Shown here one piece after another: positions 8,356 through 15,860 of a DNA stretch of 64,000 nt (the first letter of the stretch is position 1; every line of letters starts with the position of its first letter). Source of the DNA: Streptomyces sp. Alt3 (GTDB lineage: Bacteria; Actinomycetota; Actinomycetes; Streptomycetales; Streptomycetaceae). The notes under the pieces were generated by a model, which saw only the letters and a program-made list of their open reading frames with translations, ran no database searches and was not told the DNA's origin. The DNA lies in assembly GCF_030719215.1 (NCBI RefSeq), contig NZ_CP120983.1:2356001-2420000 (forward strand). Direction: 5' to 3'. A program made the position numbers and the translations under genes.

Positions 8356-9121
8356 GGTCCGCGTCCGACGGCCGTATACCGGTGAAGGCGTCGGTGCCCT
8401 CCAGGGAACCGAGTCTGCCGAGCGGCCAGCCGAGCCAGTCGACCCGTCCGATCACGCGCTCGACGGGCACCATGCCGCCACCGGGCTGCCCCAGGTGGTC
8501 ACGGGAGTCCCGTGAGTTGCTGCGGTGGTCGCCCAGCACCCACAACTTGCCGTCGGGCACCACGATGTCGAAGGCGACGTCGGAGGGCCGGTCACCCGGG
8601 TGCAGATAGGGCTCGTCCACGGAGGTGCCGTTCACCTCGAGCCTTCCCCGCTTGTCGCAGCAGACCACACGGTCGCCCCCCACGCCCACCACCCGCTTCA
8701 CGAAGTCGGACCCGGCGGGCTCGGCCAGCCCGAGGGACGCGGCAGCCCCGCGCAGCAGCGCGCCGACGCCGTCCACGTCCGACTCCGTCTCCTGGATGAA
8801 GGATCCGGTGCCGTCGAAGACCACCACGTCGCCGCGTCCGGGCTCCGAGCCGAAACGGTACGCCAGTTTGTTCACGAGGACCCGGTCCCCGACCCTCAGC
8901 GTGGGCTGCATCGAGCCACTGGGGATCAGGAAGGGCTGCAGCACGAAGCTGCTGAAGAGCAGCAGGGCGACCGTGCAGAGCATGCCCAGGAAGACGGTTC
9001 GGCCCCACGACAGTGATGCCGCCGACCGGTCCGGGACATGCGTGGAGCGCGACCCTTCCTCCGCCCCGTCCGGGGGGCAGGAGGAACGATCGCGCTCCAT
9101 GTGCTGTGCTTCCGTGTCCAT
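8348..9121 (-). CDS. sipW: Type I signal peptidase (first of four)
   Basis: A 257-residue type I signal peptidase, the gene nearest rplS. One membrane segment lies at about residues 42-60. The catalytic Ser is 70 (LIPSGSMQPT) and the catalytic Lys 142 (FVKRVVGVGGD). Box E is GDHRSNSRDSR. Unlike sipY and sipZ it lacks a C-terminal hydrophobic anchor, matching what is known of SipW in S. lividans. This is the main support for the symbol. It is 45 bp downstream of rplS and probably co-transcribed with it. Confidence 0.9.
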   Translation of the reverse strand: MDTEAQHMERDRSSCPPDGAEEGSRSTHVPDRSAASLSWGRTVFLGMLCTVALLLFSSFVLQPFLIPSGSMQPTLRVGDRVLVNKLAYRFGSEPGRGDVVVFDGTGSFIQETESDVDGVGALLRGAAASLGLAEPAGSDFVKRVVGVGGDRVVCCDKRGRLEVNGTSVDEPYLHPGDRPSDVAFDIVVPDGKLWVLGDHRSNSRDSRDHLGQPGGGMVPVERVIGRVDWLGWPLGRLGSLEGTDAFTGIRPSDADHG

Positions 9122-9166
9122 CGGGGCCGAATCCTATCGGGCCCCGCTGTGGACGCCGGAGGTGAA

Positions 9167-9517
9167 TCAGCGGTCGCGCTTCTCCTTGATCTTCGCGGCC
9201 TTGCCGCGGAGCTCACGGAGGAAGTACAGCTTGGCGCGACGGACGTCACCGCGGGTGACGAGCTCGATCTTCTCGAAGATCGGGCTGTGCACCGGGAAGG
9301 TGCGCTCGACGCCGACGCTGAAGGAGACCTTGCGGACCGTGAAGGTCTCGCTGACGCCCGAGCCCTGGCGGCGGATGACGACGCCCTTGAACTGCTGGAT
9401 ACGGGAGCGGTTGCCCTCGATCACGCGCACGTGGACGTTGACGGTGTCACCGGGACGGAAGGCCGGGAGGTCGGTACGGAGCGAGGCGGCGTTGACGCCA
9501 TCGAGCAGGGAAGTCAT
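9167..9517 (-). CDS. rplS: 50S ribosomal protein L19
   Basis: A 116-residue L19 located at the 30S-50S interface. The sequence is canonical ([20 protein letters not shown], then [13 protein letters not shown] at the end). I placed the start at ATG 9517 ([14 protein letters not shown]), the usual family N-terminus. An in-frame start at 9544 would add MASAKKADN. It follows trmD after a 124-bp gap with hairpin potential and precedes sipW, so it links the trmD block to the secretion block. Confidence 0.97.
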   Translation of the reverse strand: MTSLLDGVNAASLRTDLPAFRPGDTVNVHVRVIEGNRSRIQQFKGVVIRRQGSGVSETFTVRKVSFSVGVERTFPVHSPIFEKIELVTRGDVRRAKLYFLRELRGKAAKIKEKRDR

Positions 9518-9641
9518 GTTGTCTGCTTTCTTCGCCGATGCCACAGGTCATCGACGGGAGAGAGTGAGGTTCGGATGCCGTTCGCATCGGGCGGGCGTCT
9601 GTCCCCCTGTGGCAGGGGCGCACGCCGGACGTACAGCGGGC
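9518..9641 (-). other. trmD-rplS intergenic leader with hairpins
   Basis: This is a 124-nt gap, in a region where neighbouring genes otherwise abut. Two small hairpins are visible on the minus strand: CCGATGCGAACGGCATCCG around 9572-9590 and CCCCTGCCACAGGGG around 9604-9618. They could form an attenuator or processing site that lets rplS be expressed differently from trmD. No known leader family is recognised. Confidence 0.35.
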
Positions 9642-10466
9642 CTATTCTTCCACGGCCTCGGGCCTGCGCCAAAATCGCCCGTCGGGCGAGGGCGACCAGC
9701 CGAGGATGGAGAGCATCTCGCGGTCCTTCTTGTCGAAGCCGGACGCCTCGCAGCGCTCGATGAGATCGGGCCGGTGCAGGGCGGTACGGCGGAACGCCTC
9801 GTCCCGTCGCCAGCGTGCGATCCGGCCGTGATGACCGCTGAGCAGCACCTCGGGGATGCCGCGGCCACGCCACTCGGGCGGCTTCGTGTAGACCGGCCCC
9901 TCGAGCAGGTCGGCCATGGCCCCGGGCGCGAAGGAGTCGTCACGGTGCGACTCGGCGTTGCCGAGCACCCCGGGCAGCAGCCGGGCCACCGCCTCGGTGA
10001 TCACCAGGACGGCGGCTTCACCGCCGGCCAGGACGTAGTCGCCGATGGACACCTCGACGACCGGCATCCGCGTCGCGTACTCGTCCGTCACGCGGCGGTC
10101 GATGCCCTCGTAGCGGGCGGGGGTGAAGACCAGCCACGGCCGTTCGGAGAGCTCGACGGCCAGTTCCTGCGTGAACGGCCTGCCACTGGGGGTCGGCACC
10201 ACGAGCACCGGCGAGTGCGCCCCGGCCTCGTACCCGCCGGCCAGCGCGTCGTCGAGCGCCTCACCCCAGGGGTCGGTCTTCATGACCATCCCGGGGCCCC
10301 CGCCGTACGGGGTGTCGTCCACGGTGTTGTGCCGGTCGTAGGTCCAGTCCCGGAGGTCGTGGACGTGTACGTCGAGGCTGCCGCGGGCCCGGGCCTTGCC
10401 GACGAGCGAGACGTTCAGCGGTTCCAGGTACTCGGGGAAGATCGTGACGACGTCGAGCCGCATCAC
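9642..10466 (-). CDS. trmD: tRNA (guanine-N1-)-methyltransferase TrmD
   Basis: A 274-residue SPOUT methyltransferase that makes m1G37 in tRNAs and prevents frameshifting. The trefoil-knot motifs are clear: YEGIDRRV at 119-126 and [11 protein letters not shown] at 140-150. The N-terminus [12 protein letters not shown] is typical. The first codon may be GTG 10466 or the adjacent ATG 10463; both overlap or abut the rimM stop, which indicates translational coupling. Gene order rimM-trmD-rplS is the standard one. Confidence 0.97.
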   Translation of the reverse strand: MMRLDVVTIFPEYLEPLNVSLVGKARARGSLDVHVHDLRDWTYDRHNTVDDTPYGGGPGMVMKTDPWGEALDDALAGGYEAGAHSPVLVVPTPSGRPFTQELAVELSERPWLVFTPARYEGIDRRVTDEYATRMPVVEVSIGDYVLAGGEAAVLVITEAVARLLPGVLGNAESHRDDSFAPGAMADLLEGPVYTKPPEWRGRGIPEVLLSGHHGRIARWRRDEAFRRTALHRPDLIERCEASGFDKKDREMLSILGWSPSPDGRFWRRPEAVEE

Positions 10467-11095
10467 GCGTCGCCCTTCCTCACGTCGTCCGCCGCGCCCT
10501 TCGCCTGCTCCGCCGCGTCCCTCCCGGCGCCGTCGGCGTCCTCCGTGGAGCCGTCCGTGTCGCGTGCGGAGGCGACCTCGGCCTCGCTCTCGTCGATCAG
10601 GCCCGGCGGCGGCTCGATGACGATGCGCTGCTCCTCCAGGTCGATCTCGGTGACGATCTCCTCGACGAACGGGATCATCACCTCACTCCCGTCCGCCCGT
10701 TCCACGATGAAGAGGTCCTGGGACGGCAGGTGCGAGATCTCGGTGATCCGGCCGATCTCCGTGCCGTCGCCGAGGACGACGTCGAGGTCCATCAGCTGGT
10801 GGTCGTAGAACTCCTCGGGGTCGTCGGGGAGTTCCTCCGGGTCCACCTCGGCGATCAGCAGGATGTTGCGCAGCGCCTCGGCGGCGCTGCGGTCACGCAC
10901 GCCCTCGAACCGCAGCAGCAGCCTGCCGCTGTGCACCCGGCCGGTCTCGATCGTCAGCGGCCCGGCATGGGCGGGCTCGGTGGCCAGTACGGCCCCGGGG
11001 CCGAGCCGGAGCTCGGGCTCGTCGGTGCGCACCTCGACGGTGACGTCGCCCTTGATGCCATGGGCGCGACCGATCCGCGCAACTACCAACTGCAC
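10463..11095 (-). CDS. rimM: Ribosome maturation factor RimM
   Basis: A 210-residue RimM, which binds S19 and assists assembly of the 30S head. The N-terminal RimM barrel starts [22 protein letters not shown]. The PRC-barrel half covers about 95-165 ([20 protein letters not shown]). The C-terminal about 45 residues (from [11 protein letters not shown]) form an acidic, Ala-rich extension that is likely disordered and is not part of the core family. It overlaps trmD by 4 nt. Confidence 0.96.
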   Translation of the reverse strand: MQLVVARIGRAHGIKGDVTVEVRTDEPELRLGPGAVLATEPAHAGPLTIETGRVHSGRLLLRFEGVRDRSAAEALRNILLIAEVDPEELPDDPEEFYDHQLMDLDVVLGDGTEIGRITEISHLPSQDLFIVERADGSEVMIPFVEEIVTEIDLEEQRIVIEPPPGLIDESEAEVASARDTDGSTEDADGAGRDAAEQAKGAADDVRKGDA

Positions 11096-11149
11096 GCTAC
11101 TTCTCCCGATGATCTTCTGCTGAGGAGGCGGTCATGTACGGACGACAAA

Positions 11150-11181
11150 GGCCGGGGACGGCTCGAAAGCCCTCCCCGGCC
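11150..11181 (-). terminator. Hairpin between khpA and rimM (attenuator or weak terminator)
   Basis: On the minus strand GGCCGGGGA pairs with TCCCCGGCC, with an inner GGC/GCC extension, and TTTGT follows. It lies 20 nt downstream of the khpA stop and 55 nt upstream of rimM. It could reduce transcription from rpsP-khpA into rimM-trmD. Confidence 0.5.
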
Positions 11182-11201
11182 CCGGCCGGTGTTCAACTCT
11201 T

Positions 11202-11441
11202 TCAGCGAACCTGGTCCACATCGACGAGGTCGACACGGATTCCACGTCCGCCGATGGCACCCACGACGGTACGCAGGGCGCGTGCGGTGCGGCCGTTACG
11301 GCCGATCACCTTGCCGAGGTCATCGGGATGGACCCGGACCTCGAGCACGCGTCCACGGCGCAGGTCACGCGAGGCGACCTGCACATCGTCGGGGTTGTCG
11401 ACGATGCCCTTCACGAGGTGCTCAAGAGCCTCCTCGAGCAT
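11202..11441 (-). CDS. khpA: KH-domain RNA-binding protein KhpA
   Basis: A 79-residue single KH domain. The GxxG loop is IGRNG at residues 46-50, in the context DLGKVIGRNGRTARALRTV. In other Gram-positive bacteria KhpA pairs with KhpB (Jag) to bind RNA and affect cell elongation. The gene sits directly after rpsP (2-nt gap), the standard location between S16 and RimM, and is surely translated from the same message. Confidence 0.95.
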   Translation of the reverse strand: MLEEALEHLVKGIVDNPDDVQVASRDLRRGRVLEVRVHPDDLGKVIGRNGRTARALRTVVGAIGGRGIRVDLVDVDQVR

Positions 11442-11443
11442 GC

Positions 11444-11884
11444 TCAGGCCTCGGTCGACTCGGTGGACGCAGCAGCGTCAGCCGCCTCGTCCGCCTTCTT
11501 GTCCGACTTCTTGGCCTTCTGGGTGATGGCCTCACCCTTGGCCTCGTCGCCGTCCGTGGCCAGGGCCTCGAACAGGGCGCGCTTGTCAGCCTTGGGCTCC
11601 GGCTGCAGCAGCGGCGCGGGGGCCGGAAGGCCCTTGTGCGCCTGCCAGTCACCGGTGAGCTTCAGGATCGCGAGGACCGGCTCGGTCGGCTGGGCGCCGA
11701 CGGACAGCCAGTACTGCGCGCGCTCTGCGTTGACCTCGATGCGCGAGGGGTTCTGCACCGGGTGGTACAGGCCGATCTCCTCGATGGCCCGGCCGTCACG
11801 GCGGGTACGGGAGTCGGCGACGACGATGCGGTAGTGAGGCGAACGGATCTTGCCCAGACGCTTCAGCTTGATCTTGACTGCCAC
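11444..11884 (-). CDS. rpsP: 30S ribosomal protein S16
   Basis: A 146-residue S16. The conserved core is residues 1-85 ([20 protein letters not shown], then [20 protein letters not shown]). A Lys/Ala/Glu-rich tail of about 55 residues is common in actinobacterial S16 proteins. The start is GTG at 11884, preceded by GGAGA ten bases upstream. A longer frame back to 12043 is not supported. It is the first gene of the rpsP-khpA-rimM-trmD-rplS block. Confidence 0.97.
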   Translation of the reverse strand: MAVKIKLKRLGKIRSPHYRIVVADSRTRRDGRAIEEIGLYHPVQNPSRIEVNAERAQYWLSVGAQPTEPVLAILKLTGDWQAHKGLPAPAPLLQPEPKADKRALFEALATDGDEAKGEAITQKAKKSDKKADEAADAAASTESTEA

Positions 11885-12039
11885 GGAAGTGGTGTCTCCT
11901 GGTCTCTGACGTGGGTGGGCACAAAAGATGCCACGTGGGGTTGCGGTACTCGGGTGCCCGATGGACGCGTCAGCCGGAGGAGAGAGGGGTCCTGTGCGAC
12001 TGTCGAGTACAGCTGACCATTGTGCCACACCGGATCGGG

Positions 12040-12633
12040 TCACCCCACCGCGACCGCCCCTTCCGGGATACGGAAGGGCTTGCCGCAGCCGCCGCAGACG
12101 ATCGGGGCCTGGGCGAGGACCGACGGAACGACGCGGACGTTGCGCCCGCAGTCGCAGACGGCCTTGACCCGCACCCCTCCCCCGGACGAGCCGTGCCGTG
12201 CGGCGGGGCCGCGGAACGAGCGCTTGGTGTCGGCGGCGGTGGCGACGGTGTGCGCCTTGAGCGCCCGCTGGAGGCGTTCCGCCGTCGGGCGGTACCTGCG
12301 TTTGGCCTCGGGATTCAGCGTCACCAACGAGAATCCGCTGCTGGGGTGGGGCTCCTCGGCATGGTCGAGGCCCAGCTCCTCGGCGATCGCGAGGAAGCGT
12401 CGGTTGTGGTAGCGGCCGGCGCGGGAGGTGTCCCGGACACCTCTCGCGGCAGCGATGCCGTGGACTGCCTCATGGAGCAGCCGTTCGAAGGAGAGCTCGG
12501 CGCCACAGGCGGACGAGGACTCTCCGATCAGGGACTCTGGCGCGGCAAGATCGGGCAGCTCGGGGTGGTACCGCTGAATGTCGGCCCACGCCTGTGCCAG
12601 CTCTGCGGCAAGTACAGGTGGTGTCGTGCTCAC
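12040..12633 (-). CDS. SprT-like zinc metallopeptidase-fold protein
   Basis: A 197-residue protein that looks like a SprT-family member. HEAVH at residues 54-58 fits the HExxH zinc-binding and catalytic motif. A second histidine-containing segment follows ([20 protein letters not shown]). Near the C-terminus CDCGRN and CGGCGKP form a four-cysteine zinc-ribbon-like site. The eukaryotic relative SPRTN digests DNA-protein crosslinks, and bacterial SprT-like proteins are mostly uncharacterised. The GTG start at 12633 gives [16 protein letters not shown]. It diverges from the methyltransferase gene across a 520-bp gap. Confidence 0.75.
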   Translation of the reverse strand: MSTTPPVLAAELAQAWADIQRYHPELPDLAAPESLIGESSSACGAELSFERLLHEAVHGIAAARGVRDTSRAGRYHNRRFLAIAEELGLDHAEEPHPSSGFSLVTLNPEAKRRYRPTAERLQRALKAHTVATAADTKRSFRGPAARHGSSGGGVRVKAVCDCGRNVRVVPSVLAQAPIVCGGCGKPFRIPEGAVAVG

Positions 12634-13153
12634 GTCGTGACAACGAGCCTGGGTGCTCCGGTGTTCCTATTCCGGGCCATCCCAAATAATTTGCACGTAC
12701 CAGTCAGTTGCCCTTGATGTGTCCGGACGAGGGCGGGTGCGCAGATCAGCGGAGAAGTCTCACAGCTCGCACCAAGGTGGTACGTAGCAACGCGTACGCA
12801 CCGGCGTGGACGGGCGCCCCGCCGGCGACAGTACCCGGCACGGCGGGACGGTCGCGCAGCGGTCGCGGCCGGGGGTGACGGCGCTCGACGTGCTGCGCCC
12901 CGTGTGTCGGGTGACACTGTGTGGAAGCGGGCAGCGGGCGCGCTGTTCCCGGCGCCCGCGGCGGACACGTGGCGCCGGGGGCGCACGACCGGAGCACGCA
13001 CGCAATGTCATCCCACCCCGTCCGACCTCTGGACGGGACCGCCGATGCGGAGTTCTCTGGCTTACGGGGGCTGTGGGCACACATACACAGCACATAGACA
13101 TGGGGGACCTCACTCGGGCACGACCGACCTCACGGCGGATTGGGGCGCATTCC
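12634..13153. other. 520-bp gap between divergent genes
   Basis: No convincing coding sequence was found on either strand here; the open frames present do not resemble known proteins. It should hold the promoters of the SprT-like gene (leftward) and the methyltransferase gene (rightward). An imperfect palindrome, GGTACGTAGC with GCGTACGCACC, lies at about 12777-12802 and could be an operator. An in-frame ATG at 13100 would extend the methyltransferase by 18 residues. Confidence 0.4.
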
Positions 13154-14020
13154 ATGACACCTACGCTCGTCCGGCACCACAGGTACGCGGATTCGTCCGC
13201 CCCCGTGGACGCCGGTACCCGCGCCCGCGACTGGGCCGAGATCCAGGAGCGCATGCTGGCACCGCTGTACGAGGCGGTGTACGAGCGCCTCGAAGTCGGG
13301 GCCGGTACGCGGATGCTCTCCCTCGGCTGCGGTTCCGGGCTCGCGCTGCTGATCGCGGCCTCGCGCGGGGCGCGCGTCACCGGCGTCGACACCGACCGGG
13401 AGCGGCTCGCGCTGGCCCGCGAGCGCCTCGCCTCCGACATGGGACAGGACGCCGGCCCCGGACACACGGATCGCCGGGCAAGACTCCTGGACAGCGTCCC
13501 GGCGGCCGTCCCGGACGGGGAGGCCCCCTACGACCTGCTGACCGCCTTCCAGCCGATCGGCTGCGCGGCCGGGGACTCCGAGGGGCTCGCGCCGGCGCTG
13601 GCCTCCGCCGTGCCGCTGGCGGTGCGCGGAGCCACGGTGGTGCTGGCCGGCTGGGGACCGCCGGAGCGCTGCGCCACCGCGCCCGTGCTGAGGGTCGCGG
13701 CCAGGCTCACCGAGTCGACACGCGCCCCGCGCTCCGGGAACGACTGGCGGCCGACCCTGCGGGACGACCTGGAGGAGGTCGCCGCGCGGGCCGGGCTCAA
13801 ACCGGACGGCTCGGGCCGGGTGTCCTGCCCGTTCGGTTACGCCGACGTGGACAGCGCGGTGCGCGGCCTGCTGTCGACCGGCCTGTTCGACACTGCGGTC
13901 CGGGCCACGGACCGCACCCAGGTGGAGAAGGAGGTCGCGGAGGCCCTGCATCCGCATCGGCGGCCCGACGGCACGGTGTGGATGCCGAACGTCTTCCGCT
14001 ACCTGGTGTGCGTGACCTGA
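13154..14020 (+). CDS. SAM-dependent methyltransferase (class I)
   Basis: A 288-residue Rossmann-fold methyltransferase. Motif I is LSLGCGSG at residues 55-62, followed by an acidic residue after strand 2 (GVDTD, Asp79). A motif-IV-like segment is DLLTAFQPIGCA. The C-terminal third (residues about 195-288) is not recognised. The substrate is unknown. The start is ATG 13154 (MTPTLVRHHRYADSS) with GGGG a few bases upstream; ATG 13100 in the same frame is the alternative. It ends against ffh with a strong shared terminator between them. Confidence 0.82.
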   Translation: MTPTLVRHHRYADSSAPVDAGTRARDWAEIQERMLAPLYEAVYERLEVGAGTRMLSLGCGSGLALLIAASRGARVTGVDTDRERLALARERLASDMGQDAGPGHTDRRARLLDSVPAAVPDGEAPYDLLTAFQPIGCAAGDSEGLAPALASAVPLAVRGATVVLAGWGPPERCATAPVLRVAARLTESTRAPRSGNDWRPTLRDDLEEVAARAGLKPDGSGRVSCPFGYADVDSAVRGLLSTGLFDTAVRATDRTQVEKEVAEALHPHRRPDGTVWMPNVFRYLVCVT

Positions 14021-14030
14021 CGGGAACGCG

Positions 14031-14061
14031 AAGGGGCACCCCGCCGGGCGGGGTGCCCCTT
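14031..14061. terminator. Bidirectional hairpin terminator between methyltransferase gene and ffh
   Basis: A perfect 13-bp stem, AAGGGGCACCCCG with CGGGGTGCCCCTT, closes a 5-nt loop. It sits 10 bp after the methyltransferase stop and 20 bp after the ffh stop on the other strand, so it serves both convergent genes. Confidence 0.85.
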
Positions 14062-14080
14062 CGTGCGTGTGCCGGGCCGG

Positions 14081-15628
14081 TCAGCCCATGAACTTCTTGA
14101 ACTCGTCCGGCAGCTCGAAGTTCTTGTCCTCCTGCGCGGGCAGGTTGAACGCGCCGCCCTGGGCCGCCTGCTCCCGGCGGGCCGCCTCGGCCGCTTCCTC
14201 GGCCTTGCGCTTCATCGGGTTGCCGCTCTTGCGCTTGCCCTTGGCCTGCTTGGCCTGCTTCTTCTGACGACCGGGGCCGCCACCCATGCCGGGCATCCCC
14301 GGCATCCCGGGCATGCCACCGCCCTGAGCCATCTTCGACATCATCTTGCGGGCCTCGAAGAAGCGCTCCACGAGGTTCTTCACCGCGGAGACCTCGACAC
14401 CGGAGCCCTTGGCGATACGGGCCCGGCGCGAGCCGTTGATGATCGTCGGCTCGGCGCGCTCCTTGGGGGTCATCGACTTGATGATCGCGGCCGTGCGGTC
14501 CACGTCGCGCTCGTCGATGTTGTTGATCTGATCCTTGATCTGCCCCATGCCGGGCAGCATCCCGAGCAGCTTGGAGATGGAGCCCATCTTCCTGACCTGC
14601 TCCATCTGCGCCAGGAAGTCGTCGAGCGTGAAGTCCTTGCCCTTGCTCGACGCCAGCTTGGAGGCCATTTTGGCGGCCTCTTCCTGGCTGAAGGTCTTCT
14701 CCGCCTGCTCGATCAGGGTGAGGAGGTCACCCATGTCGAGGATGCGGGACGCCATGCGGTCGGGGTGGAAGGCGTCGAAGTCCTCGAGCTTCTCACCGTT
14801 CGACGCGAACATGATCTGCTTGCCCGTGACGTGGGCGATCGACAGGGCGGCACCACCGCGGGCGTCACCGTCGAGCTTGGAGAGCACCACGCCGTCGAAG
14901 CCGACGCCGTCGCGGAAGGCCTCGGCGGTGTTGACCGCGTCCTGACCGATCATCGCGTCGACGACGAAGAGGATCTCGTCGGGGCTGACGGCGTCACGGA
15001 TGTCCGCGGCCTGCCGCATCAGCTCCTCGTCGATACCGAGGCGGCCCGCGGTGTCGACGATGACGATGTCGTGGACCTTGGCCTTGGCGAACTCGATGGA
15101 GTCCTTGGCGACCTTGACCGGGTCGCCGACGCCGTTGCCCGGCTCCGGCGCGTAGACCGCGACACCCGCTCGGTCGGCGACGACGCTCAGCTGGTTGACG
15201 GCGTTGGGGCGCTGGAGGTCGCAGGCGACCAGCAGCGGGGAGTGTCCCTGGGCCTTGAGCCAGAGGCCGAGCTTTCCGGCGAGGGTGGTCTTACCGGCAC
15301 CCTGAAGACCGGCGAGCATGATCACGGTGGGCGGGTTCTTGGCGAACCGCAGCCGCCGGGTCTCGCCGCCGAGGATGCCGACGAGCTCCTCGTTGACGAT
15401 CTTGACGACCTGCTGGGCGGGGTTCAGCGCCTGGGAGACCTCGACGCCGCGCGCCCGCTCCTTGATGTTGGCGATGAACGCGCGGACGACGGGGAGGGCG
15501 ACGTCGGCTTCGAGCAGGGCGATACGGATCTCACGAGCCGTGGCGTCGATGTCGGCCTCGGACAAGCGGCCCTTGCCCCGGAGGTTCTTGAAAGTCGCGG
15601 CAAGGCGGTCGGAGAGAGTATCGAACAC
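14081..15628 (-). CDS. ffh: Signal recognition particle protein Ffh
   Basis: A 515-residue SRP54 GTPase that binds SRP RNA and signal sequences of nascent membrane and secreted proteins. The N domain is residues about 1-90. The G domain carries G1 GLQGAGKT at 107-114, DTAGR at 192-196 and SKLDGDARGG. The methionine-rich M domain contains GMLPGMGQI and a low-complexity GMPGMPGMPGMGGG stretch, then a basic tail. Its receptor gene ftsY is about 7.4 kb to the right, and the signal peptidases that finish the pathway are on the left. Confidence 0.97.
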   Translation of the reverse strand: MFDTLSDRLAATFKNLRGKGRLSEADIDATAREIRIALLEADVALPVVRAFIANIKERARGVEVSQALNPAQQVVKIVNEELVGILGGETRRLRFAKNPPTVIMLAGLQGAGKTTLAGKLGLWLKAQGHSPLLVACDLQRPNAVNQLSVVADRAGVAVYAPEPGNGVGDPVKVAKDSIEFAKAKVHDIVIVDTAGRLGIDEELMRQAADIRDAVSPDEILFVVDAMIGQDAVNTAEAFRDGVGFDGVVLSKLDGDARGGAALSIAHVTGKQIMFASNGEKLEDFDAFHPDRMASRILDMGDLLTLIEQAEKTFSQEEAAKMASKLASSKGKDFTLDDFLAQMEQVRKMGSISKLLGMLPGMGQIKDQINNIDERDVDRTAAIIKSMTPKERAEPTIINGSRRARIAKGSGVEVSAVKNLVERFFEARKMMSKMAQGGGMPGMPGMPGMGGGPGRQKKQAKQAKGKRKSGNPMKRKAEEAAEAARREQAAQGGAFNLPAQEDKNFELPDEFKKFMG

Positions 15629-15860
15629 GGCGCTCGTCGGTCCTCAGGGTCGGGGGCGGTGGTATCGGTGTCCAGAGTATCTGGCCCGTGCAAACGCCGG
15701 CCCTCACCGGTCGCACTCGACCTGCGAGGGCTGGGATTCCCGCCGCGGCGGGGAACACGTATCGACGCTCGGAGCTTACGCCGTGGATGCCGGAACACCC
15801 CCTGGAGCAGGGGAACGGACTCCCTCGGCCCGACGGGACCGGGCACGGCGCGTCACGGCC

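Noticed and set aside
12746..13467. Minus-strand frames in and beyond the gap before the methyltransferase gene
   Set aside because: The translations are Arg/Pro/Ser-rich without domain features, and they run antisense into the methyltransferase gene.
15629..15860. Possible second copy of the MITE-like element between ffh and glnD
   Set aside because: The region has GC-rich hairpins but lacks the GGGCGTGCTGGGGAAG ends and any TA borders.
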